64,000 nucleotides of DNA from Diatrype stigma (Eukaryota; Ascomycota; Sordariomycetes; Xylariales; Diatrypaceae): positions 248,001-312,000 of the forward strand of contig JAKJXP020000033.1 of assembly GCA_022225965.2 (NCBI GenBank). Direction: 5' to 3'. A program made the translations under genes and the position numbers. The notes beneath the pieces were generated by a model that saw nothing but the letters and a program-made list of their open reading frames with translations, had not been told where the DNA came from and searched no databases. Below, in pieces: positions 1-12,227 of this stretch. The first letter of the stretch is position 1. Every line of letters starts with the position of its first letter.

Positions 1-773
1 TTATTAGGGCTCAATCCAAATGAATACTAGATACAGGGACCGGCATGCGGCGAACAACATACTAGGACTGCAATGCATTCTCACGGCCTGGGCGATTCGG
101 TTGAAGCCGACAATGATGGGGTTCCTGGAGATTTGGGAAAGTCTGTGCTCGGTAGCTCCCGCTATGCTTGCGTCTATGTATGCAACAGTTTCCGCGCGAA
201 ATTGCCGTGCCTTTTCTGCATCATGTACCATAGAAGAGTACTCGTGTGAATCGAACTCTGATTTGTGTGAGTATAAGGTAAAAAATAGGTGGGAGTTGTA
301 AAGAAGTTCGCACCATCATCCCAACAGAAGAGCTATTGCTATAGTTAGCATCGGGCCTTCAACAGGGTCTCTTCATCTTACCCAAACTCCCACATGGGTC
401 ACGATACATAGGGGTTCGAGTGGTGGGTAAGGCCACCAGGATGCCCCAAATAAGGCGTAGTAGCCTGACTTCATCTTGCGAAGCCGCCCTTGGTCCTCTT
501 CGCGAGGCAACATCCTATCTAATGTATTAGCAGCCACATCTGCCAATGCGCAATATGGCATTCTTACGACTCAAGCATCTTGTGCACATCGTCGCTGAGC
601 GCGTTTACTTCGGGATTGACCCCGGAAGGCCAGTGCTGCATCAAATGCTGGAAATCAGGGATTCTGAAGGAGCAGCCTTGAATGGCTGCGAGAAGGGTCT
701 GTCGAGGATCTATAGCTGGTGAGGCCACTTGGGCCTCTACGTGGAAGCCATTAGGCGAAGTAAGGACTGCCAT
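1..773 (-). pseudogene. terpene-synthase-like remnant, 3' part outside the window
   Basis: Three minus-strand open segments (773-564, 561-373 and about 250-4) read in order like the N-terminal half of a fungal class I terpene cyclase. Seen: an N-terminal stretch with DFQHLMQHWPSGVNPEV; then LDRMLPREED...RKMKSGYYALFGASWWPYP, which resembles the region before the first metal-binding motif; then EFDSHEYSS...RNPIIVGFNRIAQAVR, which resembles the helix after it. The family's DDxxD/DDxxE motif should lie at the second junction, and I could not recover an intact DD there. Splice phases at both junctions do not fit (donor GTAAG after 'LES' is phase 2, but the next frame needs phase 1). I infer a decayed gene, or one whose introns I misread. 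The C-terminal NSE-type motif would be beyond base 1. Assignment is by pattern recall only. Confidence 0.4.
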
Positions 774-3304
774 AGCGCCGTGAATTCTGAAATCGCGGAA
801 GGATTGCGAGGTGTTATGTCTTGCATTGGTAGAATAATGGTCACTTCTGTTGGTTCTTCCACATTCAATAATCGGTGAAGAAAGCGGGCCCTTTTATATT
901 ACTACAAATGGATTTAGTCTTCAAGCTATACCTGTCAAAATCCCCCTTACTCGTTTTAGTGCCGCCTATGCCATAACAGATGCGCTTCCAAGCTACCACC
1001 CACTTATTCGGAAATTTCGCCCCATAGCCAAGTTCCCATTACAAGTTAGTGGACAATCACTGGTTTGTTTTTTGCCCCATGGGGTTTGTAGATTCCTCAT
1101 GGTTCTTTATTTACTAACTATGTTATCTGGTTCTTTACATTGGGACATTTCTATGTCAGGCCAGGTTATGTCCTATAATATTATAATTATGATACGAATT
1201 TCTTTTATTTTTATATTATTCTTTATTTTGATATATCTTATTAAACCTTTATGTTACGTATTACACATCGCAATCTTTTTCTTTTTAATAAATAATTCAC
1301 CGGCGGGTTATTAGTGGTGCCTCAGTGATGTCTTCTTATTCGTAAGCCTCATAACAGATACAATAATACCGAGCAGCGGTTTCACGATGAATTGTGTAAG
1401 TGTAACATCATAAGCAACCTCGAACTAGTTATATCAATCATTGGGTCAGTCTGCACACTCCGTATCTTGGGAGGTGCTTGTGGAGTGCTGCTTAATAAGT
1501 TACAGTCACAAAGGGGTCACACAGGGGTCACACAGGTGCGACAGCGGCCAGCCGGTGGCGCAGGGCTTTCAGATCCTCCGCAAGTTTACCAATACAAAAT
1601 AAGGAATCTCGGCCTCTTACTGATCATGGATTATATCCATGCAGTCAGCATCTTACATCGCTAGTTGCTAACACCTCGCTTTTCCCTGATATTGTACCTC
1701 CCGAATGATTTATCATAGACCATGCAAAACATTCTGACGGGGGTAGGCGTGATAAGCACTAATATAACCGCGTTTCATCACGCCAACCCATTAACGAAGT
1801 TCCCTTATGAAAATCGCTGGTGAGATTTCTACGAGCTTACAGATTCAAATGGTTGGATATTAGGTATGGATGTTTGTGTGCATATGTTGGCATTAGTAAA
1901 AAGTGGCATACCGAGTAGGCTTAACGCAGATCCTAGATACCTCAACAAGTTCCTACACTGTTTCAAAGTACACTAGATGAGCACATTCAAGAAATCCTTG
2001 GCCCGAACAAGTCCTATATTGTATACCATTACGGTACATTCCATCCGAACAGTGTCACTTATTCTACATTTATATATAGATGAAGTTTACTAAGACGTCT
2101 GAATGTTGATAAGGATGTATTGGATCGTGATTCAATGCACAATAGAGCCGTTGATGGAGGCTTTTTCGTACAAAGTAGGCAACACATTGCGATGAGGTGT
2201 ATAATGTGTTCGGTTATACCTACAAATTCTTCACTTCTTGATGTGTATTTTCCATGACTATCACTTTGGAAAGTGGCTTCGCGATTAAAGGAGCCATGTG
2301 GTAACATGATGTTGTAAGCGTGGCGTATGACAGGAAGAAAAGCCACAGCTATCTGGAAATGTTGAATCATAAAACATGTGAGCCAACGATATTATGGTCC
2401 AAGTGCCCTGCTTGGACATAGCTATATCCTGAGGATACAACTGGTGAGGTCACCGGCTTGCTGCAAATCATGTTTCAGCCAGAATATAACAATCGAGGAG
2501 ATCGTCACAACTGTTCTATGGAGGTCTGGATGATCGATTCGTATACTTGCTTATACCTCTCTCCATAGGCCCCCTAGACGGAAGCAGCTTGATTTCTTGG
2601 GGATTAATTCACTTACGCCTGACTCTGTCATTTCACCAGCCATACCTGTTATTCTCACATTCTCTGTCCCATGAACTATTAGTTCTCTCAGAAGACCAAC
2701 AAACACCTTAGTAGCGGTGCTAGTTACTTACAAGGAAAAAAAATATATCTAAGTCGTGCAATAGGCCTGTATGGACGTGTTTTGAAGCATGTGATATCAC
2801 AGGCGTCATTGCTGTATTGTTAACACTAAGCGAAATCTGAAAGCCAAGAGAGTTGTCCCAACACGTCACATCAACGCGATGCAACTTCTGATAAAAGGTA
2901 TTTTCTTCTGTTGTGGGGGTAGTGTTAGCTGGCGATGTCGATTGGATCGTTCGCTTCATAGGTGAGAATGTGCCTTACCCCCCCCCTTTTTCCCTAGCGT
3001 AAATTAAATTTAGATAATATAGACCTATGATACATGGATCTCAACCTGCCATGACGATTTTCAAGGATAACCAAATTGAAAGTGATGGAAATAATAAACA
3101 TTCTATTTCTATGCTGCTCATTGTAATATACAAAAGACTGTTGGTCTCTTGAGACTGGTTAAGACTCGTGCCTGTTCTTTACCTAGCAATACCCGACACT
3201 CCTCCTAAGTAGACCCCATCTCCTATGGTTAACTCAGTTCTCGCCAACCCAGTTAGACTTCAGGGCCAAGGCTACATGAATCACGATCCAAAACCAGTCG
3301 TCTA
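774..3304. other. gene-free, degenerate stretch
   Basis: No convincing gene. Short open frames exist on both strands but lack codon continuity, domain motifs or usable splice patterns. About 1180-1300 is locally AT-rich. Around 1507-1540 there is a short direct repeat of a GGGTCACACAG unit. An open stretch near 1780-1990 (+) reads like a protein fragment, with GWILGMDVCVHMLALVKSG, but I cannot name it. The region may be decayed coding sequence next to the terpene-synthase-like remnant. Confidence 0.5.
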
Positions 3305-4471
3305 TCAGAAGTTGAAGTATTCGTCAAGTTCTAAGGCCGGATCATGAACCGAAGTCCACTCCTGCTGTTGTGGCATCGAAGCGCCAACTTTGGCGGCGGC
3401 CGCCGCAACCTTATTTTGGCCCGCATCGATACACCAGAACATCATCTCGCATCCATGGAGCGCATAGAGCTTCAGGAGGTACAGCAGGTGTCTCCAGAGG
3501 TCCCAGTCTGGCACCACCGACCCATCCTCCAAGCGCCAGTCCTTGTCCACCCATAACTGGACTCGGCCCATGATGGAATCGTACACGTATCCCTTGCTAG
3601 TCGCTATGACAATGGCTTCCCAGCCCTCTCTGTACCAATATCGCCATTCCAAAGCGGCAATCATTGCACGTAGTTCGGCTCGCTTCGATGTTTGCTTACC
3701 GTATATGCCGTTAGGCCCGAAAGACTCCACTCGACCCGGTATCTATCCGGTTGACGGCTTTGGGGTGGCCTTTGTGACACCCCTTTGGGAGACCTTCGCG
3801 GAGTATGCGAATCCGTAACCTGCCGATGCGCTAACAGAGCCTTCGTTGGTGCAGTGTCCATCGACGAAGATGAGCATCATGGTGATAATAATACCACTAG
3901 GCCCGGTAAATCGAGGGACGTGCATCACGTAGCGATACGGATGGAAGTTCGGAAGCGCCGGGTGGTGGAACACGCGCGTTTTGAACATATTTTTTGGCTC
4001 CATGGAGTCGCCAGTAGTACAGAAGTTTTCCGGGTCGAATTCACTAGGGAGGTAAAGTCCGCGTTTTCTATCGAGCATGGCCATGCTTGTGCCGTGGATC
4101 ATGAAGTCGAAGAAGGCTGGGACCCTGCTCCAATGGTGATCTCGGCACCAGGTTTCGTCACGTGCTGTGCAGGTCTCAATGAATTTGCGGGTGCAGTTCG
4201 TGCAGGGACATGTACGGCTGTGTGGTTCTTCCAAGTTCTCCGCTGGCTCTTGATGAGGTTCCGAGTTAGGAGGTTGCTCATCAGGAGATGCTTCACTGGC
4301 AGGTGGCCCCTCATCGGACGCGTCACTCTGCGGTGATTCGGGGGATCGCGGGGATTTCTCTTTGGTCTCGACGGACGCCTCGTTCGGTGATGACCCGTCG
4401 TTAGGTGTTGGGGTCTTCCAAGGGTTCGAGACTTCGCCATCACATGGTTCCGTGCCTAAGGGACTTGGCAT
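3305..4471 (-). pseudogene. RNase H-fold protein with one in-frame stop and missing catalytic residues
   Basis: ATG at 4471 opens 242 codons; TAG at 3745-3743 interrupts, and the same frame continues without shift to a stop at 3305, 389 codons in all. Residues 1-90 are Ser/Pro/Glu-rich and disordered; a Cys-rich segment follows (CPCTNC...TWC). The RNase H-like fold occupies about residues 198-375: LIFVDGHCTN (first Asp, D204) and SKRAELRAMIAAL (Glu, E266). The third position, normally TDS, reads ATSKGYV, so Asp is replaced by Ser near residue 292. The final N..AD motif reads NKVAAAAA, losing the last Asp. RNase H1 enzymes use four acidic residues; only two are visible here. The TAG could come from CAG by a C-to-T change in CpA context, the RIP preference. 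Either a pseudogene or a non-catalytic RNase H-fold protein needing readthrough. Confidence 0.65.
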
Positions 4472-5443
4472 CGTAGGTGTGACCTATAACTTTGGGTAAG
4501 ACTTCAGTTTATGCCATATACCTCGCCAACGTAATTGATATCTTAGTAGTGGATGAAATGCTAGCAGGGCCTTGCAGAGCAATATAGCGACCGGAGATCA
4601 GTGACAATGTATGCATTGGAAAACTCTGGATCGGTTCAAGTCACATTGCATCCATATGCGCCATTTGTTCATCCCGTCAAATGTGCCTGCCCTATCTTTA
4701 GGTCTCTTGGAAACTTTATGGCAGGCATCATAGTGAAATAGTCATCATTAGAAGGAACGAGTCCTGGCAGGAAGACTCCCGTTCAGAAGATGGTAGGTAA
4801 GTTCGGCTCATAGCTTCAATCGAGCCCCTGGCTATCTACTCTTATGCAAATGCTCAGGTCAGTTGAAGTAGTTCCGTTCTCGGATTCTTATTGGCGGAGT
4901 ATACATGTATAAACAGCCATCACAACCGATCAAGCCATAAAGGATTTGAATTCACAACAACCCAAACCTTAGAAATATCGATCGTGGGCTCACGGATCCT
5001 TCATTTATATTGCCTGCGTTGCCTGCTGCTAACGAATATACCGTTTATGATCCCATTTTCGATGTACTTGACATGCCTAATGACTCTGGCCTGCTCACCA
5101 AACCATGCCGGGTACTGGGCTGATGCCTTATTAAATCAATAAGAGAAATGCAGGGTCGTATTGTTATGTAGCGTAGGATCAACCCACCCTTGTGCCTGCG
5201 CTTGACTATAGGATCGATCTGCCGCATGATGGTTACACAGACATGCTACCGCAGTTACCTCTTTGTCCATCCAAGGCCTGAATCGAGACAGCATGAATGA
5301 GGTGGCAATAAGCCAGCGGCGCCGGGTGCGCACCCGTAAGACATGCCAGACATGCCCCATAAGTAGATAAGTAGATACAGTCGTCGAATTTGAACCCTTT
5401 AGACTTCTGACTGCTCAGCGAATTGTGATTCCCAGGACCGACT
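4472..5443. other. intergenic, nothing recognised
   Basis: Divergent intergenic region between the minus-strand RNase H-like gene and the plus-strand oxidase gene, so it should hold both promoters. I see no clear TATA box, repeat or RNA gene. The small open frames on both strands look random. Confidence 0.5.
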
Positions 5444-7066
5444 GTGTATTCCGCGACCATCATGATGCCATTCTCTCGGAGCCTGTTCGCACTACTTGCT
5501 CATTCAATAGTCTGGCTTCCGATTATATGGTGTATACCCCCTAATGGTAACCACATTCTAGACAGCGGGGTCCCACATGGTTGCCCGGTTCTAGCGCAAC
5601 TATTGCACGCAAAGGTCTTTTATCCCGGGGACACCATATACGACTATGAAGTTGGACACTTTTGGTCTAACACGCAGATACTGAAACCGGCTTGCGTCGT
5701 TCGACCGACTTCCACTGACGATGTCTCCGCAGTAGTCAGCACAAGCCAATCAACAGGAACAAAGTTTGCGGTTCGGGCCGGTGGACATATGCCCGTCAGA
5801 GGGGCTAACAGTGTCGACGATGGGATCTTGATGGTCATGTCAAACCTCACCAACATCGCCATCGCTCCAGACAGATCCTCGATTAATGTTAGCCCCGGAC
5901 TCACTTGGAGCGATGTGTACGCATACCTTATAGACTTCGACCGCACTGCAGTCGGGGGCCGCATCTCTCCAATAGGCGTCTCAGGGCTCGCCTTGGGTGG
6001 TGGTATCAGCCTCCATGGCAACCAATACGGGTGGGCTGCAGACAATGTCCTGGAGTATGAGGTAGTACTTGCGAATGGGGAGGTTGCAATCGCGAATGAG
6101 ACTACGCATAACGACCTGTTCTGGGCTTTGAAAGGAGGTGGGCCGAATTTCGGCATCGTGACTAACTTCAAGCTGCGGGCGATTCCGTCCACGAAAGTCC
6201 TAGCAGGGATATACACCATCAACGGGACTGAAATGGAACCCTTAATGAGTGTTAGTGAACACGCTGCATATTGGCCCATGAATGAAGGAAGCTGCTAATG
6301 TCTTCTACAGGCGGTGGCCAACTATACAGCACACAACACGGACGCCTTCTCGCACATACTTCCTTTAGTTGAGGTTGTCGATAAGTCAACGACAATTGGC
6401 CTGGTACTGTTCTACGATAGTCCCACGCAAGCGGGCCCAGCTTGTCTTGACGAGTTCTTCGCCATCCCTTCTATTAAGAGCACGGTCGAGTTTAAGACCA
6501 TCGGGGATTTCGTGGTCGAAAGGAACACTTTCTCGATACCAGATATCAACGACGTGTTATTTGCGGGCACCATCGTCGGTAGAGATTACGACGATGTACA
6601 CACTGGGCTAAAGATCATTCACGATACGTTCTACGAAAAGCTATCCGAGCTAGATTCCGCCGTCCCGGCTGAGGCGTTAGAATACATCGGCATTGCCTGG
6701 CAGCCCCTCCCGGAGATATGGATGAACGCCTCCCAACGCATCAACCCCAGCGGAAATCCTCTAGGTCTTGATCCGTCCAAGGGGCTCTACATAGCTTGGG
6801 CCGGAATTGTCATGTGGAACGACTCGCGGTACGACACAGCGGTTGCAGACTGGGCTGCGGAGGTGACAGGTGTGATCGACAGGACAACGAAGGCAAAGGG
6901 CCTGTATGACCCTTTCAAGTACATGAATGATGCGGCGGGATTCCAGGACGTATACGGTGGCTACGGCGCCAAGAGCCGGGGAAAGTTACTTGAGATCTCT
7001 CGCAAATACGATCCCTGGAGGGTATTTCAGACTTCGATGCCGGGTGGTTTCAAGATTGGAGTCTAA
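5444..7066 (+). CDS. secreted FAD-linked oxidase (PCMH/BBE type)
   Basis: Two exons, 5444-6250 and 6311-7066. The 60-nt phase-0 intron has donor GTTAGT, a CTAAT-like branch site and acceptor TACAG. The product is 520 aa, or 6-7 aa shorter if ATG 5462 or 5465 is used. A hydrophobic N-terminus (FALLAHSIVWLPIIW) suggests secretion, and N-x-S/T sites are present. The FAD-binding PCMH domain spans about residues 70-245: VRAGGHMPVRGANS carries the His normally linked covalently to FAD, and GVSGLALGGGIS is the glycine-rich loop. The Cys that gives bicovalent flavin in berberine-bridge enzymes (GxCxxVG) is replaced (GGRISPIGV), so a single His-FAD link is expected. The C-terminal BBE segment ends KYDPWRVFQTSMPGGF. 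Family members oxidise alcohols, sugars or secondary metabolites; the substrate cannot be read from sequence. No cluster partner adjoins. Confidence 0.9.
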
Positions 7067-9340
7067 GTGAGGAGTATAAGTGAGTTAGGGGTTGTCACAC
7101 AATCGCGGTTCGGAAATCTTCGCCATTTCCCGCTTTGCTCAACAGTAAAACCCCGAAGTAAAAGAATACAAGACATACAACATAGTTGTCAATGGCAGAG
7201 TGGGAAAGAGGGGAAGGAATGGGGGAGATAGAGAGCTAAAGCACAGAGGGGGTGAGCTCAAATTTTCCTGATGCGCATTCCAAAATGTCTACTTCAGATC
7301 CAATTATACGTAGCAGTTATATTATGATCTTATTATGAGTTACGCGACAGAGAGTTGAGTTGGTTGCCCATCGAACTGATATTAAGGAGACATACGGGCA
7401 AGTTAAGGGGCAGAAGTGAATACTTGGAGATACCTAACAACTTATAATATACCACTTGAGGTAAATAGATATCACATATTACCACAAGCATAGATACGAA
7501 GGCGTAACATAAATCACTATCTTTGCGGCTCTTATATGGTTTCACACCCTCCAGACGTCCACGGTAGGAAATACATCTATTTGATGGCACTGTTCCGTAG
7601 TTCGCACTCGAGTCGTCCCCACCGCAGGATTCTCAACCTTTGTTTACCTAATACTTTGTATATCAAATACATATAGGGGAAAGGATAAATCTACTCTTCC
7701 TGCGGTGAGGATAGCACTAGAGCTATAAGTTGTCTAAGCATATTTCGAGGACAACGTACGTAACCCGACTTGAAGCAATATATGTTATACTGCGTATCGT
7801 ATCAGGTAGCCTTTTACTAAATCTTGGCCAGCAGTTTGGGTAAAGGTCATAGCCACAAGACTAGAATCCTCATGAACCCTAAGCCGAGTTTGGTACAATG
7901 AGTTGGTTCCCGGGGAGAATATCCATAAGGCTTGCCGGCAGGCACTTCTGTTGGGCATGTATGCATTATGTTTAGCAGACATGCGCTCACTTGAAACATG
8001 CATTATTATGCTGAAGCTGGACTTGTGGTGGAATATGGCATCTGAGAGGGGACGGCTGGAGAGAGACTACACGTAACCTGATATTGTGAACAATGGCGGT
8101 GTACCTATATCGGTATCGTTGGATGATCTTGGCTGCTAGCTCACTAGTTTCGACTGAACTGGATCACCACGGCAGCATGGCCATCGAGATAACACCGGGT
8201 CCTATAGTACGTGGTCAAATCGACGAGAGATTTCATGTGCATGCTAGACTCAATATGTGCAAGGCAGGTAGCTTATTTCACTGATCATTGCTCTGGCGGC
8301 CAGCGTTGGGCTCCCGCGCCCCTCTCACGATGGAGAGGACTTACTTATAACCCACCGCCCATGCAACTTGGCGAATGGCTTACATATGCGCTCGGGTCTC
8401 GGTAACTAGGGGCACATGAACTAACTAGGGACGTGAGGTTGCAGTTCCGGATGCATCGTGAAGAGTGGTTCCTACTCAAAGTCCATAATAAATCATCATC
8501 AGATCATGGCTAACCACCATATCTAAATTGAATGTGCATGTGAAAAGAAAGGGAATTTGAAGACGAAAGGCGGCACCCCCCCGGTCATATCATGAAATCG
8601 CTATCTCTCCCCTTGGGCGCAGCCATTCGCCGATGTGACCCGGATCCGCGCAGGAACCCCGCAAATGCCGAGACTGATAGCTGCAGGGACCATTCACTGA
8701 TAAATAAAGAAATGGTGATCCGTAGACTGAATGGCGTACGGAGTAACTAAGTATGTGGTACGTACAATACAATACCTAACTAATACACCCTCATACACAG
8801 GGCCGACAGGCCACAGGCAGTAGATAAGGATGAAACTATTACATAGTTACAGTAGGTCACGGGAAGGGAAAGTCGGTCAGGCAGGTAAGAACAGCGGCAA
8901 ATAGCAGTTTGGTACTTGAGGTGCATTATTCTTCGTAATATGCCGTAATTGACCAACAAACAGGGGTAAAGGTTGGCCGCCCGGCATGGCAGACGAGGGG
9001 CATGGCTACGTGCCTATGTAGGTATGAATATATCCTATAGTTAAGCACGTATCCGCGATCATAAATTGAGACATGTTCCCCTGGGCCAATGATCCCTCAG
9101 AAGATGCACGACTAGCTCTCACAAGGCGCACGGGGTTCAGATAAATGGCTTCTGGGCACCTACTAGTTACGTAGTATATCGTAGTATATAGGCAGCTGTG
9201 TATGTAGGTTGGTCCCTTTTTCGATGTTTGGGTGGTCAGCTCTGGCAGTTCTCAGGCAGCCCACTGAGCGCAGTATGTAGGTATGTATGTATTTTAGCGG
9301 TTTCTTAGGGGCAATCAGGGGGCCAACGAGCAGGGGGTAA

Positions 9341-9380
9341 GGGGAAGTGGTGGGAAGTGGGAGGTGGGAGGTGGGAGGTG
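9341..9380 (+). repeat. G-rich tandem tract, possible G-quadruplex
   Basis: Tandem GGGAGGT-type units give at least four runs of three or more G separated by four-base loops. This fits the usual G-quadruplex pattern on the plus strand. Function unknown. Confidence 0.6.
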
Positions 9381-12179
9381 TGATGTGTTGTCAATGCTAC
9401 AGGGATCTAATGCAAGCATTTCCCACTGATCCCTGTCGTGTCTTGGTCACTGGCTCGATGCGATTTTTCTTCTGGCTTGTCTGTCCAGTCTTCTTTTCTT
9501 TTTTCTTCTCTTCATTTGTGAAGGACAAATGTGGAGTTCGAGTGTCGGTAAAATCGTGGCCGGGGTATCCGCAGCAGCAGCCAGCAGCCGGGGAGGGCGG
9601 GGAGGGGGAGACCAACGATGGGAACGTCATAACGGGCCTCATAATCAACCAGCGGGAATCACAGCTCTTCGTGAAAGTCACATACCTAGATATTCCTACG
9701 CTTTTCGGAGGGACATAGACTTCCCTAGAACGTGGCAGGTAACGCCGTAGTGTAGTGGAAGACTTGCGGCATCTTTAGAAAAAAAATTGACATTAAACAT
9801 TTACTAACCTGTAAGTTACTAGGAAGAACATAGGTAAGTGTGTACTTACATATCAACTAAAGCATCCAAGTTTGGGCGATGCGCAAAAGCTGATTGGACG
9901 CGCAATATCGGCGTTGACGGGAGCGGGTGGTTCCTGATCCTACATATACTAGGTAATACATGTCCGTTTTAGGGGGGAACATGAAGGGAGGGGGAGGGGT
10001 AGGTAACGAGGGCTTAAGTACATGTTAGTAAGGTACTTACCTCCTGCGCTGTCACCCGCGTGTGGATATAATACGTTTCTGACAGATTCTGACAGATATG
10101 ATAAGGTACCTAGGTAGGTATGATGTTGTTGAAGTTGCTTCGTTGGAGTTGGCATCGCCAGGTTATGGCCGGTATTGGGGCATTCCTAATTGTTTGCCGG
10201 GCTGACAGGCTAGCAGGCTGCTCGCCTGCTCGCCTGCGCGCCTGCTTGCTTCGAGGCGACGGACTGGGTTCTAGGTACTGGCTGGTATGACATGACCAGA
10301 TGGCATAAGCAGAATGCTTCCCTTTTATCTCCCCCCAATCTATTTACATCGATCAACCCGAATGTCTGAGACAGGTATCGAAGTCGCGAGGTTGCATCAC
10401 AGCCAGTAGCCAGCCAACACCAGCCGCCGCATCTAGCTATATGTAGGTAAACTAGGTGTAATGTATGGGGGAATGCATGGTAGTTATAGACAGACATGCA
10501 GGCGGCATGTATTATGCTGGGTATGGGTAGGTATCCATGGATGTAGGTAAATAAGATAGGTACCTACCTATGTTCGGGTCAACATGCATGCGACGTTGGA
10601 CGAACGAAACTATGCACCTTGGCTTACCCATCGTCACCTGTGGCCAACAGTTGCTTTTCCCTCTGATGTGGGATCATAGAGGTGCCGTCCTGAATATTAA
10701 GTTAAACCGTAAGTGAGAGGAACGCTGTGACATAAGGACGGCGTCTGATGTATACCTCATCGTCGGTAGTGAATACATAACTCACAGGAGTCTCAGCTTC
10801 TCGGCGTTCAAGCTTGATGATCTTACAGGAAAGGGCTCATACGTGCCTCCAGCAGACAGATCACCACACCCCATTTTCCGTCGCATCTTGTCTTTCCCTA
10901 CGGAGCGCGGATGATAATGCATGCGTCACACTAAGCAACTGTGATGGGGGACGGATGGATTTATAGTCACATGGGAGTGATGTAACATTCCAGTAACTTA
11001 CTAACTAGGTGCCGAGGTAATCTCATCAATACACAAGGTCTAGGTCAAGTAAGGTGAGGGTAAGGTAAGGAAGGTAAAGCCATTGTTAAGATCTATTACG
11101 TGAACCTCTATCTCTCTTCATCGGGATATCTATGCATGCTAAGATACATATATAAATCTCATACGTTTGATCACATGCATCGCCTTACGGACGCTCCGTC
11201 TGTTACACATACACATAGGACGCATATAAGCTACACAATACACAAGGGACACATACACACACGCTACAGTAAGTCGTCATCAACCAATGCTGGCAGGCAG
11301 AATGGTGAACCCCCTTATCCAATGACTTTGCCTGCTGACTGCAGTTCATCCATACATACTTCCTATGTAGTACGTCGTTATCTCGATTGCTCATTATTCG
11401 TGATATTGCCTTGCCCTGCCCTGCCTCCTTCCGGCCCCCTCCCTCCAATATTAATTACATGCATTTTGCTATTAATCGATTCGTTGCGCAATATATTCTT
11501 TCTTGTCGTGTTTGTTTTCTTAGCTCACCCTCCTTCCGCTCAACGTGGTGTATAAGTAGACCAAGCCATAGCCTGATGTGTCGATTTTGGAACCGAGTAG
11601 TTGGTTTTTGGCTTTATCCTAGTGCAAATCGGGATGCGGTGCTTACGGAAAGATGTCATCGAACTGTATTACCCGTGCCGTGGTCGTAGGTTTATACTAG
11701 GTAGTTAGGTGAAGTAGTCAGAATGATTGACTGTCAGACTGTCAGATAGCCGACAAGCCACATGAACTTTGTTGGGTCCGTTACCTAGACCGTTTAGCTC
11801 TTTGACCTCCGCCAAACTCGGCGACGTTGTCCTTGGCATCTGCCAACTTTAGCAGCCAGGTAGGTACTTTGTACTTCGAAAACTAGACCAAACTAAGGGC
11901 GCGCGGCGGGTCAGTCAGTATCCCTGCAAAATATTGATTCGCCTTTTTTTTTTCTTCAGTTCTGCTTGGACGTTGTTATAACTTATCGCGTGTCCATTCC
12001 AAGGAGGTGTAGTACGGTGAAGGAGTCAGCCAACAATTGCAAAGTTGCATCAGCACATTGCGACCATAGACACTAACTACCTAGATACATATATCTACTT
12101 CAAACCGTGACGTCCATCCTTCGCATATCCAATTGCGATATGCTTTGTACATCCTCTCTAGCGGCGTAGGGAACAGGGC

Positions 12180-12227
12180 ATCTGCTGTACGTACAATGCC
12201 TATGATGTAAGGTACAGTACAGCAGAT
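12180..12227. repeat. hairpin-forming inverted repeat
   Basis: ATCTGCTGTAC at 12180-12190 is perfectly complementary to GTACAGCAGAT at 12217-12227, with a loop of 26 bases. No T-run follows and no neighbouring gene explains it. Confidence 0.6.

Noticed and set aside
850..1314. 154-codon open frame on the plus strand
   Set aside because: It starts without an ATG, its second half is a hydrophobic product of AT-rich DNA, and it shows no domain motif.
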